A stretch of DNA of 64,000 nt from contig NZ_NGJN01000001.1 of the NCBI RefSeq assembly GCF_002266855.1, forward strand, positions 372,001-436,000. The letters are read 5' to 3'. Below the pieces are notes generated by a model. It saw only the letters and a list, made by a program, of their open reading frames with translations, had not been told where the DNA came from and did no database searches. The position numbers and the translations under genes are program-made. This stretch comes from Winogradskyella aurantia. Lineage in GTDB: Bacteria; Bacteroidota; Bacteroidia; Flavobacteriales; Flavobacteriaceae. Of this stretch, positions 35,006-44,072 are shown piece after piece. The stretch's first letter is position 1. Every line of letters starts with the position of its first letter.

Positions 35006-35800
35006 ATGAAGGAATTTCAAGATAAAAATTATTGGGCTTTAATTCTTGGCGGAAGCAGTGGCTTGGGTTTGGCTACTGCCAAAAAGTTAGCCAAGCACGG
35101 CATGAATATCTGTATTGTACATCGAAATTCTAGAATGCAAGAGGGTGAAATTCAAGCCGAGTTTGAAATCATAAAGCAAGAACCCATTAAATTTAAAGCC
35201 TTTAATACTGATGCCTTTAACCCTGAAAAACGAGACGCTATCCTAGAAGAATTGAAAGTGGTTTTTGGAAAAGATCACAAGATTAGAGTCTTGGTGCATA
35301 GTGTGGCCAAAGGAAATTTAAAACCAATGGTTTCTGATGAAAAACCTGTTCTTAAAAATGACGACTTTGCCTTAACCATCAATGCCATGGGCATTAGTTT
35401 ATACGATTGGACCAAAGCCCTTTTTGATGCAAAATTATTTTCAAAGGACACCCGGATTATAAGTTTTACAAGTGAAGGGAACACAAAAGCTTGGCAAAAT
35501 TATGCAGCCGTTTCCGCTGCAAAAGTAACCTTAGAGGCGCTTACACGAAGTATAGCTTTAGAATTCGCTCCATACGGCATAAAGGCGAACTGTATTCAGG
35601 CAGGTGTAACGGATACATCGTCCTTACGAATGATTCCTGGAAGCGATAAAATTATAGAATATACCCTAAAGCGAAACCCAAATAAACGCCTAACCTTGCC
35701 AGAAGACGCAGCGAATGCAGTGTATTTACTGAGTAAAGATGAAGCCTCTTGGATTACAGGCGCTACAATTCCAGTTGACGGAGGCGAACATTTGAGCTAA
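35006..35800 (+). CDS. SDR enzyme with enoyl-ACP-reductase (FabL/FabI-like) active site
   Basis: The 264-residue short-chain dehydrogenase has the NAD(P) motif LILGGSSGLGLATA and, at the active site, Tyr166 and Lys173 (YAAVSAAK), a Y-x6-K spacing. That spacing marks enoyl-ACP reductases FabI/FabL; classical ketoreductases have Y-x3-K. The closing segment ASWITGATIPVDGG is standard SDR. It probably reduces the enoyl group made by the neighbouring dehydratase. No separate FabG-like ketoreductase is in the operon, so that step must come from the housekeeping FabG or be done by this enzyme. One base separates it from the PKS gene. Confidence 0.83.
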   Translation: MKEFQDKNYWALILGGSSGLGLATAKKLAKHGMNICIVHRNSRMQEGEIQAEFEIIKQEPIKFKAFNTDAFNPEKRDAILEELKVVFGKDHKIRVLVHSVAKGNLKPMVSDEKPVLKNDDFALTINAMGISLYDWTKALFDAKLFSKDTRIISFTSEGNTKAWQNYAAVSAAKVTLEALTRSIALEFAPYGIKANCIQAGVTDTSSLRMIPGSDKIIEYTLKRNPNKRLTLPEDAANAVYLLSKDEASWITGATIPVDGGEHLS

Positions 35801-35801
35801 T

Positions 35802-36239
35802 ATGAGAACGACAGAAATCATTTCGCTTTTACCCTACCAAAAGCCCTTTCTATTTGTTGATGGTATTGATTCAATCTCTGAAGATGCTGTTACTGGTCAT
35901 TATACATTTAAAGAAAACGAACCATTTTATGAAGGGCATTTTAAGGACAACCCAATAACACCTGGTGTTATTCTTACAGAATGTATGGCTCAAATTGGCT
36001 TAGTGTGTTTGGGTATTTATTTACTAAAAGATGAATTAAAAGACTCTGTGAAACCACAAATAGCATTGACCTCACATCAAATGGATTTTTACCTTCCGGT
36101 TTTGCCGAAAGAAAAGGTTGTTGTAATTTCAGAAAAAGAAGTCTTTCGTTTTAACAAGTTGAAATGCAAGGTAAAGATGTTGAATCAAAATAATGAATTA
36201 GTGTGTCGGGGAACCATTTCAGGAATGTTGAAGGTATGA
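35802..36239 (+). CDS. FabZ-like 3-hydroxyacyl-ACP dehydratase (hot-dog fold)
   Basis: The 145-residue hot-dog protein has the FabZ features LLPYQKPFLFVDGI and YEGHFKDNPITPGVILTECMAQ, holding the catalytic His and Glu. It removes water from 3-hydroxyacyl-ACP. Starts 1 base after the SDR stop and overlaps the KAS start by 4 bases (ATGA). The dedicated dehydratase and reductase point to a reduced acyl chain being made within this operon. Confidence 0.87.
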   Translation: MRTTEIISLLPYQKPFLFVDGIDSISEDAVTGHYTFKENEPFYEGHFKDNPITPGVILTECMAQIGLVCLGIYLLKDELKDSVKPQIALTSHQMDFYLPVLPKEKVVVISEKEVFRFNKLKCKVKMLNQNNELVCRGTISGMLKV

Positions 36240-37510
36240 AACAACGTGTCGTCATAACCGGTTTAGGAGTTGTGGCACCAAATGGTGTAGGCATTACTAA
36301 ATTTACAGAAGCCTTAAAAACTGGAAAGTCAGGAATTACATTTCACCAAAACCTTAAAGACTTAAATTTTTCCTGCCAAATTGGGGGCATTCCTAAAATT
36401 TCAGAAGAACTAACTGCAGCATATTTTACGGAATTACAGTTACGAGGGCTTAACAGTTCAGGCATTTTGTACGGTTGTATTGCTGGTATTGATGCTTGGA
36501 AAGATGCGGGCTTTGAAATGAATCCTGAAAGTACATTAGATTATGATACAGGTCTCGTTTTTGGTACAGGGACTTCTGGAGTTGAAAAATTCAGAGAGGC
36601 CATTTATAAATTAGACGAAGGCAATGTTCGACGATTAGGAAGCACTGTGGTTTTGCAAACTATGGCAAGTGGTATTAGTGCTTATTTAAGCGGAATGCTT
36701 GGTTTTGGAAATCAAGTCACCACAAATTCGTCAGCATGTACTACGGGAACCGAAGCCTTGTTGATGGGGTTTGATCGTATCCAAAATGGAAAAGCAAAGC
36801 GTATGCTAGTTGGTAGCTGTAGTGACCACGGCCCTTATGTTTGGGGCGGATTTGATGCTATGCGTGTTATGACCTATAAATACAATAACAATCCAGAGGA
36901 AGGTTCCAGGCCTATGAGTGCTTCAGCTTCGGGTTTTGTGCCTGGCAGTGGTGCAGGAGCTTTGGTCTTAGAATCCTTGGAAAGTGCCCTTGAACGAGGT
37001 GCTAAAATTTATGCGGAGGTGTTAGGCGGCGAGATTAATTCAGGTGGTCAACGCCAAGGAGGAACCCTAACGGCTCCGAATCCTCAGGCTGTTCAACGCT
37101 GTATTACAAAGGCCATAAAAAATTCCGGTATAGAACCTGAAGAGGTTGAGGTTATTAATGGCCATCTCACAGCTACATCAAAAGATACCTTGGAAATAGA
37201 AAATTGGTCGAATGCTTTAGAACGCTCAGGTGACCAATTTCCCTATATAAACTCCACCAAGTCTTTAGTAGGTCATTGTTTAGCGGCTGCTGGTGCTATT
37301 GAGTGTGTGGCTAGTGTGATTCAACTAAAACACGAATTTGTAGCCCCAAATATTAATTGTGAAGATTTACATCCAGAAATAGAGACCTTAATAACCTCAG
37401 CTCGTATCCCCAAACAGAAACTCGATTTAAAGTTTAATGTAATCGCCAAGGCTAGTTTTGGTTTTGGCGATGTTAATGCCTGTGTTTTATTTAAGCGATT
37501 TATAGCGTAA
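36236..37510 (+). CDS. Beta-ketoacyl-ACP synthase (KAS II-like)
   Basis: I start at the ATG at 36236, inside the stop of the preceding gene (ATGA), giving 424 residues from MKQRVVITGLGVVAPNG. The Cys-His-His triad is complete: Cys168 in NSSACTTGTEAL, His310 in NGHLTAT and His347 in SLVGHCLAAAG. The usual HGTGT around the first His is altered to HLTAT, a small departure that may affect substrate choice. Catalyses acyl-ACP plus malonyl-ACP condensation. Probably builds the acyl starter on the operon's own ACP. Confidence 0.88.
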   Translation: MKQRVVITGLGVVAPNGVGITKFTEALKTGKSGITFHQNLKDLNFSCQIGGIPKISEELTAAYFTELQLRGLNSSGILYGCIAGIDAWKDAGFEMNPESTLDYDTGLVFGTGTSGVEKFREAIYKLDEGNVRRLGSTVVLQTMASGISAYLSGMLGFGNQVTTNSSACTTGTEALLMGFDRIQNGKAKRMLVGSCSDHGPYVWGGFDAMRVMTYKYNNNPEEGSRPMSASASGFVPGSGAGALVLESLESALERGAKIYAEVLGGEINSGGQRQGGTLTAPNPQAVQRCITKAIKNSGIEPEEVEVINGHLTATSKDTLEIENWSNALERSGDQFPYINSTKSLVGHCLAAAGAIECVASVIQLKHEFVAPNINCEDLHPEIETLITSARIPKQKLDLKFNVIAKASFGFGDVNACVLFKRFIA

Positions 37511-37532
37511 CTTTACCTAATAAAAGCGCACT

Positions 37533-37784
37533 ATGACAAAAGATGAACTGATTACCAAACTCAAGGCTATCATTGCACCCTATGTTCAGGATGAAGAGGC
37601 ATTTAAAAAACTATCGGAAGACACTGATTTTGTAAAGGATTTAAAAATCAACTCAGCTAATTTGGTAGATATCATTTTAGATATTGAAGATGAATTTGAT
37701 ATTCGATTAGAAAATGAGGACATGGAAAAAATGCTCGATGTGAAGTCGGCCATGGCCATCGTGAATGCCAAGCTTGAAGCCTGA
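37533..37784 (+). CDS. Acyl carrier protein
   Basis: The 83-residue acidic helical protein has the ACP pattern DFVKDLKINSANLVDIILDI; Ser41 is the expected phosphopantetheine site. The common D-S-L around the Ser is here N-S-A, so this is a divergent, pathway-specific ACP and not the housekeeping AcpP. Its stop shares a base with the ATG of the phosphopantetheinyl transferase (TGATG), which suggests that the transferase serves this carrier. Confidence 0.88.
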   Translation: MTKDELITKLKAIIAPYVQDEEAFKKLSEDTDFVKDLKINSANLVDIILDIEDEFDIRLENEDMEKMLDVKSAMAIVNAKLEA

Positions 37785-38344
37785 TGGTAGGCAATGACAT
37801 TGTCGATATTCGTGAGGCTAAAAAGTATTCTAATTGGCAACGACCACGATTTTTAGAAAAGCTTTTCACCTCAGAGGAGCAACAATTGATTCACGATTCC
37901 CCAAGCCCTTTTTTAATGGTTTGGCGTTTATGGACCATGAAAGAATCCGCCTATAAACTCTACACACAAACATCACCAAGTCGTTTCTACAGCCCGAGAG
38001 CTTTTCAATGTACTATTGAAAACTCAAAAGCAATAGTCTGTTATGAAGACTTTCAATGTAATGTCAAAACAAAACTAACGTCGCTATATATCTTATCTGA
38101 AGCGCGCCTCAGCGTGAACAAAATGACTTATGATGTTGTATTATTTCATGATAAAAACCCCAAAATCCAGAGCGAACTTTTAAAATCAAGATTGTTAGAA
38201 ATGGTTTCAAAACTATACAATACAAATAGGCCTAATTTGAATTTTAAAAAATGCAAATATGGAATTCCAAAGGTGATTTACAATTCTGAAATAATACATG
38301 TTAGTATGACGCATCATGGAAATTTTGGGGCTATAGCGCTTTAA
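37784..38344 (+). CDS. 4'-phosphopantetheinyl transferase
   Basis: The 186-residue Sfp/AcpS-superfamily protein has the two signature segments MVGNDIVDI near the N-terminus and WTMKESAYKLY near residue 50 (Mg/CoA binding, KESA). It loads the phosphopantetheine arm onto ACP serine. The reading frame begins within the ACP stop codon, so the two are likely made together. The C-terminal part (about 110-186) is less conserved. Confidence 0.85.
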   Translation: MVGNDIVDIREAKKYSNWQRPRFLEKLFTSEEQQLIHDSPSPFLMVWRLWTMKESAYKLYTQTSPSRFYSPRAFQCTIENSKAIVCYEDFQCNVKTKLTSLYILSEARLSVNKMTYDVVLFHDKNPKIQSELLKSRLLEMVSKLYNTNRPNLNFKKCKYGIPKVIYNSEIIHVSMTHHGNFGAIAL

Positions 38345-38348
38345 TAAA

Positions 38349-40598
38349 ATGAAACTATTAGAAGTTAGCATAGCTAAGATTATTAAGTATAGAGTTGTAA
38401 TTATCGCAATTCTAGCGTTGGCTATGGCTTTTTCTGCTTATCAAACAGTTCAAAAGTTAACTGTAGATAATTCTTTGTCCATTTGGTTTTTGGAAGACAA
38501 CCCAAGCTATAAAGCCTATATTGATTATCAGGAAGAATTTGGTTCGGATGAGATTTTTGTCGGGATGGTTCCTGTTGAAAATGCTCTAGAGGAGAAAAAT
38601 ATCGATAGACTAAAGGAACTTCATCAAGCTATTGATTCGTTATGGTATGTAAAAACGTCCTTTAGTTTGGCAAAAGCCAAATATCCTATTTATGCTAATA
38701 AAAAAATTGTTTTTGAGGATTTATATAACGCCCAACGGAGTGAAAAAGGATTAAAAAGTCTATTTAAGAAACTCCCAAATATAAGCGCGCAACTCGTTAC
38801 AGATGATTACAAACACCTATTTTTCTACATACAGCTAAATCCCACCCCTTCTATTGAAGAACAGCGCGAAGTTATAGCAGGAGATATCAAAACCATTATT
38901 GAGTTGTATTATGATGATTATTACTTATCTGGCGCACCAGTTCTTAATGAAGCATACAGTAGAGGGATTTATAAGGAGAGTTTAGTTTTTGGTGTACTCA
39001 CTGTTTTGGTTATTGCTATTATGCTGCTGTTTTTACTACCTAGCAAACGCTATCTTTTTATGGCGTTACTATCTGTTGCTGCACCAATAACCTTACTTTT
39101 TGGTATAATCACCTCATTTGGATTCGCCTTGAATATGATTTCTATGCTTATTCCAACCATTTTAATGGTGTATAGTGTTAGTGATGCAGTACATATTATC
39201 AATATCTATCATAAAGAAGGCTTAGTGCAAAAAAGCATGTCCAAACAGCAGTTGATGTCCCTCGCGGTACTAAAGAGCTTTACACCTTGTTTTTATACAA
39301 CCTTGACGACCTTTGTTGGTTATTTCGCCCTGTATTTATCTCCGTTGCCAGCGTTCAAGAATATGGGTATTTTTACCTGTATTGGATTGTTATTAGCCTT
39401 TGCTTTAGTTTATGTGATAACCATTATTGGCTTTAGTTATGTCAACTTGGATTTTGAAAAGGCCAAACCTGTTTTAAGTTGGAAACGCTATTCACAAAGC
39501 CGCACCATTGACTGGCTCAACAATATCACAACACAATACAAAAACAGCATTATTATATTTTCTTCTCTAATTTTAATTTTTGGATTGTATTCTGTTTTCA
39601 AGGTTAATATTGATACCAATTCTTTAGACCTACTCGCCGAAGGACAGGCAAAGGAGGACCTTCGATATGTTGAGCAAAAATTAAAAAGTAGCTCGCGCTT
39701 ACAACTTAACATTACCTCTAAAACAGAGACTATGCTAAAGTCCGAGCCTTTGAAACAGCTAGAATCGTTTCAGACCAAACTCGAGAGGAATAAATTTATG
39801 AGCACACCAGTTTCTGTGGTCAACTTGAAGAATTTTTTAGAAAAAAGGACACCAGTTCTGTTTCAATCTAATCTTTCAAAAGAGAGCATAGCAGAAACTA
39901 TTGGCAGTATTGGTGACAAGAGCCAAGACTTTTACACATTCTTTTCTAAAGATTTTAAAACTGCAGGCATCACCATTGGTGTTAAAGAATTAAAAACCTC
40001 AGAATTAGAAACCTTACTTTCTAATATTAATTCTGATTTTGAATCTTCTTTTAATCAAGAGGAATATGATATTAAAGTGAATGGTTTTTCAGTGGTTTTT
40101 GCCCAATTGAATAACTTCATTCTCGAGACCCAATTTAAATCCTTTTTTGCTGCATTTTTTGTGGCCTTTTTATGTCTATGGCATTTTATAAAAAGTTTGA
40201 GAAGTACCATTTTGGTGCTTATTCCTAATATTCTGCCCTTAGCGATTCTCGCCATTTTTATGAGCCTTTTAAATATTCCTTTAGATGTTTCTACCGCCAT
40301 GATTACACCTATTATGCTGGGCATAGCCATGGATGACACTATTCATTTGGTTTATAAATATAGGCGGAGCAAAAAAATTAGGGGCTCAGCTGAACAGCGC
40401 ATTAATAAAGCGATGCATTACACGGGGAGTGCTTTATTTTCAACAACAATTGCCTTGGTGGCAGGATTTTTAATTATAGCATCAAGTGCAGTGCCTTCCG
40501 TTAGGAACTTTGGATTACTCTGTGCTGTTACTGTAGCAATTGCTTTACTTACAGACATCTTCTATTTACCTTCTCTTTTAAAGAGATTAGATAAATAG
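38349..40598 (+). CDS. MMPL/RND family exporter
   Basis: The 749-residue protein has two similar halves. Each starts with one membrane segment, then has a large periplasmic loop and a five-helix bundle; the first half covers about 1-370 (bundle from about 215), the second about 385-749 (bundle from about 590). The pattern includes IPTILMVYSVSDAVHII and ITPIMLGIAMDDTIHLVYKY, the charged mid-helix residues of the proton pathway in MmpL/HAE3 transporters. Such proteins export lipids and lipid-like molecules, sterols or polyketides. It starts 4 bases after the transferase and is the last gene of the operon; the likely cargo is the operon's lipid. Confidence 0.88.
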   Translation: MKLLEVSIAKIIKYRVVIIAILALAMAFSAYQTVQKLTVDNSLSIWFLEDNPSYKAYIDYQEEFGSDEIFVGMVPVENALEEKNIDRLKELHQAIDSLWYVKTSFSLAKAKYPIYANKKIVFEDLYNAQRSEKGLKSLFKKLPNISAQLVTDDYKHLFFYIQLNPTPSIEEQREVIAGDIKTIIELYYDDYYLSGAPVLNEAYSRGIYKESLVFGVLTVLVIAIMLLFLLPSKRYLFMALLSVAAPITLLFGIITSFGFALNMISMLIPTILMVYSVSDAVHIINIYHKEGLVQKSMSKQQLMSLAVLKSFTPCFYTTLTTFVGYFALYLSPLPAFKNMGIFTCIGLLLAFALVYVITIIGFSYVNLDFEKAKPVLSWKRYSQSRTIDWLNNITTQYKNSIIIFSSLILIFGLYSVFKVNIDTNSLDLLAEGQAKEDLRYVEQKLKSSSRLQLNITSKTETMLKSEPLKQLESFQTKLERNKFMSTPVSVVNLKNFLEKRTPVLFQSNLSKESIAETIGSIGDKSQDFYTFFSKDFKTAGITIGVKELKTSELETLLSNINSDFESSFNQEEYDIKVNGFSVVFAQLNNFILETQFKSFFAAFFVAFLCLWHFIKSLRSTILVLIPNILPLAILAIFMSLLNIPLDVSTAMITPIMLGIAMDDTIHLVYKYRRSKKIRGSAEQRINKAMHYTGSALFSTTIALVAGFLIIASSAVPSVRNFGLLCAVTVAIALLTDIFYLPSLLKRLDK

Positions 40599-40599
40599 G

Positions 40600-41511
40600 T
40601 TATGGTCTAATTTTAAAGTAAACCTCCGTACCCGAATTTATTTTAGTCGTATGCTCAATCAATAGTGTTCTTGAGTTATATTCCACTGCAATCAACCAGG
40701 TCTTACCATTAAAATAAGAGTCTTTTACCAGGGCCTTAAAATCTGAGACTTCCGTTATTTTAAGTTGATGGGGATAGTAAATTTTATCATTGATAATTGA
40801 AAATTCATCAAAGAACGAAGCGACCAATCCAGACTTTGGGTTATTGTATAATTCTTGTGGACTACCAGTGGCTAATATGGTCCTATCATGCAATACGAGC
40901 ATGGTATCTGCAAAACCCAAAACATCGTATTTGTCATGGGTAGCTACAATGCAGGTGATGGCATTTTTCTTTAAGTAATTAAAGACACTGCGTCGTAGGG
41001 ATTGTTTTTTAAAGTTATCAATATGACTGAAGGGTTCATCTAGTAATAAAATATCGGGTTCTTTGGCCAGCGCTCTAGCTAGTGCCACACGTTGTTTTTG
41101 CCCACCACTCAATGTTTTCACCTTTCGTTTTGCAAACGCTTTAAGCTCAACAACATCAATGAGTTCGTTAATGCGTTGTTGACGTTTTTCAAGGTTAAAT
41201 CGAGACAAATATTTACCTATATTATTCTCAACACTAGTATACGGCATTAAATCAAACTCCTGTGTCACATATTTCATGAAGCCGTATCCAATGACCAAGT
41301 TGTATTTAGGCCCCTTTATTTCGGTATCTTTCCACCAAATTTGCCCCTGTTCTAAATCGTATTCACCGTATATAAGTTTAAGTAGAGTGCTTTTTCCAGA
41401 CCCGCTTTCGCCGATAATGGCAAGGTTTTCACCTTGCTCCACCGTAAAGTTGATATTATCTAAAACATGGGTTTTAGAATACCCAAAACTGACCTGTTCT
41501 ACCCTTAGCAT
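40600..41511 (-). CDS. ABC transporter ATP-binding protein
   Basis: The ATPase has Walker A GESGSGKST, Q-loop VTQEFDLMPY, signature LSGGQKQRVALARALA, Walker B DILLLDEP and H-loop VATHD. About residues 225-303 form a beta-rich C-terminal extension, as in TOBE-type importer ATPases. I start at ATG 41511 (MLRVEQVSFGYS); an upstream in-frame ATG at 41565 would add 18 residues that run through the terminator hairpin. No permease gene is adjacent. A TATTTTTA box close upstream may be its promoter. Convergent with the MMPL gene with 1 base between stops. Confidence 0.88.
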   Translation of the reverse strand: MLRVEQVSFGYSKTHVLDNINFTVEQGENLAIIGESGSGKSTLLKLIYGEYDLEQGQIWWKDTEIKGPKYNLVIGYGFMKYVTQEFDLMPYTSVENNIGKYLSRFNLEKRQQRINELIDVVELKAFAKRKVKTLSGGQKQRVALARALAKEPDILLLDEPFSHIDNFKKQSLRRSVFNYLKKNAITCIVATHDKYDVLGFADTMLVLHDRTILATGSPQELYNNPKSGLVASFFDEFSIINDKIYYPHQLKITEVSDFKALVKDSYFNGKTWLIAVEYNSRTLLIEHTTKINSGTEVYFKIRP

Positions 41512-41527
41512 GCTGTAAAAATAGTAT

Positions 41528-41557
41528 AAAAAAACCGCCTGAAATTTTTCAAGCGGT
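41528..41557 (-). terminator. Rho-independent terminator of the UnbV/FG-GAP gene
   Basis: On the minus strand: ACCGCTTGAA/TTTCAGGCGGT (10-bp stem with one mismatch), followed by seven T. It separates the leftward T9SS gene from the ABC gene. Confidence 0.8.
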
Positions 41558-41581
41558 GTTCTCACTTATGGATTGAATCAA

Positions 41582-44062
41582 TTACTTCTTAATAAACTTT
41601 CGTTTGATGCTTTTACCATTAGACTCTAATCGCAAAAAGTAAATACCACTTTCTAAATAAGAAACATCTAGAGCATCAGAATTAAGCTTTAAATTAAGCA
41701 CGCGCTTTCCGTTAATATCAAAGACGGTTGCAATTCTTCCAACTAAAGCTGCAGTTGTTGTAATCATTAATACATCATCTACTGGATTAGGATAAATAGA
41801 TACATCCGCCAATTCTTCGTCTATAATGCTCAAGGACGCACCCTCAACAATAGTGTGTGCTATATTGATATCCGGGTTTGTAATAACATCAATAATACCT
41901 GATGGCCAATAGATAGTAATGTTATCAATTGCGGTTTCAGTCCCTAGTCCAAAATGAGTATTTAAACTACTCATAAATTCAAAACCTTCACCACTCCTAA
42001 CATCCCTTATTTGTATTCCGCTTGGCGTATGAAGCTCAACTCTTGCACCGATACCGTTGATATTACTTACAGTTCCAACTGTATTGATTTTAACCCAATT
42101 ATTAGAATTGGCATTATTAACGTAGAGAGTTCCACTTCTAAACACATCTAGGAATCCGTCATTATTGACATCTCCAATAGCTCCCGTAGGGGGCATATTA
42201 TTTGGGTAATTAGTGAAGGTAAAATCACCATTGTTAAACAGAACATCACCATTTGACAAAATATCTACAAATCCGTCATTATCAAAATCTACTGGGGCGT
42301 TTTCGATGCCTAATTGTGCATCTAAAACGCCAGAACCTGAAGTAACGTCTGTAAACGTACCGTCACCATTATTTCGCATTAGCTTGGAGTCACCATTAGC
42401 AAGGCTGCTAGCTCCCACATAAACATCCATATCACCATCGTTATCAAAATCGGCCCAAGCTGATGACCAGGTTTGAACATTGTCACCTAGATTCGATGAA
42501 TTATCGTGTCCATCAGTTGGATAATTTGTGTCATACCAGCCGTTACTGTCAGCCACATTAACAAAAACACCATTACCGTCATTACGCCATAATTCGTTTG
42601 TGCTTATGGTCGTAGAACCACCACGACACTTTGCAATAAACAAATCCATATCGCGGTCATTGTCATAGTCTATCCAAACTGTACCGTAATTACCGCCACC
42701 TGGCGTTAGTCCTAGACCGTTTGGCACCACTCCTGGGGAGCGCCCTTGATAAAAGGTTAAATTTCCAGAACCATCATTTATGTAATATACATTTGCTTCA
42801 ATATCATGACAAACAAAAGCGTCTAAATGACCATCATTATTGATATCTATAAAGTTAGAACGCTGAGAAAAGACATCTTCTGGCCCTGATATTTCAGTGT
42901 AACCGGTTCCATCATTATTAGCTTTCATAAAGGTTACGCCATTCCCAGAACCGTACAATAAATCGTTATAGCCATTACCATCAAAATCACCTGCGGCTAA
43001 ACTCCAAGTAGGTAAGTGATTGGCAAAAGAGGTGGTAATATTTACTTGGTTAAAACCTCCTGAAGCTAATTGGTAATTCACGTTTATATCGGTTCTGCCG
43101 ACAGAAACTACGTCGTCTAAAAAATCGCCATTAAGGTCTACTAATGCAATATCGTATGTTTCGGGAGCATTTATAGGATTTGGAGTAAATGTTACAGGAT
43201 ATCCAGACAAATCTGTCCCTGTAGTGAAGTTTACAGTTTCCCAACTACTGAAACCATCCGTTAAGCAATTTGCTCTTACATAAGCGATATAATCAGTTTC
43301 TTGGGACAGATTAGAAAAGGAGAAGGACAAATTTGAAGTCGAAGTTCCGGAAGAAGGAGTGCCTTCGCCAGGAAATCTCAAGGCGACCTCCCAAGAGGTC
43401 TCATTAGTGCCAGGGCTCCAATTTACAATTGCGCTATTGGCAGTAACATTGCTTACGCTGAGATTTAAAACATTGGGACAAGCGGGAGGAGATGTGGAAT
43501 TAATGGTGGGAGAATCCACACAAAAACCCCAGCCCCACGTTAAATTATCATTATAAAAAATACGATATTGAAAATTTTGGAGTTGATTAGCAGTAAACCC
43601 TGAAATGTCTAATAGGGAGCTTGAAAATGAACCGCTAGAAGAACTACAAAAACTGTTTTGCGCACTTGAATTATCTTGTAGTGATTCCTCCCAATTTTCC
43701 CAAGTACTAGAATCTGCATTCCAATATTGCAAAAATAAATCCTGGCCACCCTGGAAAATATTAAAGACATAAGTAAAGCTAACGGTTAATTCAGTTTCAT
43801 TCGCATTAAATGCATCTGTCAAATTTATCACCGGTGATTCAGCTGCAATCGTATTGTTTGAAGCACTGCCAGGCGCATCGTCGTTGAACGAAAAGGAAGA
43901 AGAGCCATTACTAACAGTAGGATTTTCATCCAGAAAATTAGCATCAAACTGTCCTGTTAAAGTCCAGTTTTCATTGGGCCAAGCTGCTGGTTGGTTAATT
44001 ACCTGTGCAAATGCATTTAAACTTATAGCAAGGAATAACGTGAATAGTAATGTTTTTTTCAT
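41582..44062 (-). CDS. T9SS-secreted FG-GAP/VCBS repeat protein with fibronectin III and UnbV domains
   Basis: The 826-residue exported protein has a signal peptide (LAISLNAFAQ), an N-terminal beta-sandwich (about 30-190), a fibronectin III domain (about 193-282; VSNVTANSAIVNWSPGTNET) and an FG-GAP propeller with repeated calcium motifs such as DFDGNGYNDLL, DINNDGHLDAF, DYDNDRDMDLF and DFDNDGDMDVY. An ASPIC/UnbV domain follows (about 670-735; GIGARVELHTPSGIQIRDV), then a type A T9SS sorting domain (about 750-826; SIYPNPVDDVLMI … YFLRLESNGK … KRKFIKK). It is an adhesin-like or binding protein at the cell surface. It lies 10 bases after the di-haem lipoprotein gene on the same strand, so the two are probably one operon. 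Confidence 0.88.
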   Translation of the reverse strand: MKKTLLFTLFLAISLNAFAQVINQPAAWPNENWTLTGQFDANFLDENPTVSNGSSSFSFNDDAPGSASNNTIAAESPVINLTDAFNANETELTVSFTYVFNIFQGGQDLFLQYWNADSSTWENWEESLQDNSSAQNSFCSSSSGSFSSSLLDISGFTANQLQNFQYRIFYNDNLTWGWGFCVDSPTINSTSPPACPNVLNLSVSNVTANSAIVNWSPGTNETSWEVALRFPGEGTPSSGTSTSNLSFSFSNLSQETDYIAYVRANCLTDGFSSWETVNFTTGTDLSGYPVTFTPNPINAPETYDIALVDLNGDFLDDVVSVGRTDINVNYQLASGGFNQVNITTSFANHLPTWSLAAGDFDGNGYNDLLYGSGNGVTFMKANNDGTGYTEISGPEDVFSQRSNFIDINNDGHLDAFVCHDIEANVYYINDGSGNLTFYQGRSPGVVPNGLGLTPGGGNYGTVWIDYDNDRDMDLFIAKCRGGSTTISTNELWRNDGNGVFVNVADSNGWYDTNYPTDGHDNSSNLGDNVQTWSSAWADFDNDGDMDVYVGASSLANGDSKLMRNNGDGTFTDVTSGSGVLDAQLGIENAPVDFDNDGFVDILSNGDVLFNNGDFTFTNYPNNMPPTGAIGDVNNDGFLDVFRSGTLYVNNANSNNWVKINTVGTVSNINGIGARVELHTPSGIQIRDVRSGEGFEFMSSLNTHFGLGTETAIDNITIYWPSGIIDVITNPDINIAHTIVEGASLSIIDEELADVSIYPNPVDDVLMITTTAALVGRIATVFDINGKRVLNLKLNSDALDVSYLESGIYFLRLESNGKSIKRKFIKK

Positions 44063-44072
44063 ATGTCTAAAT

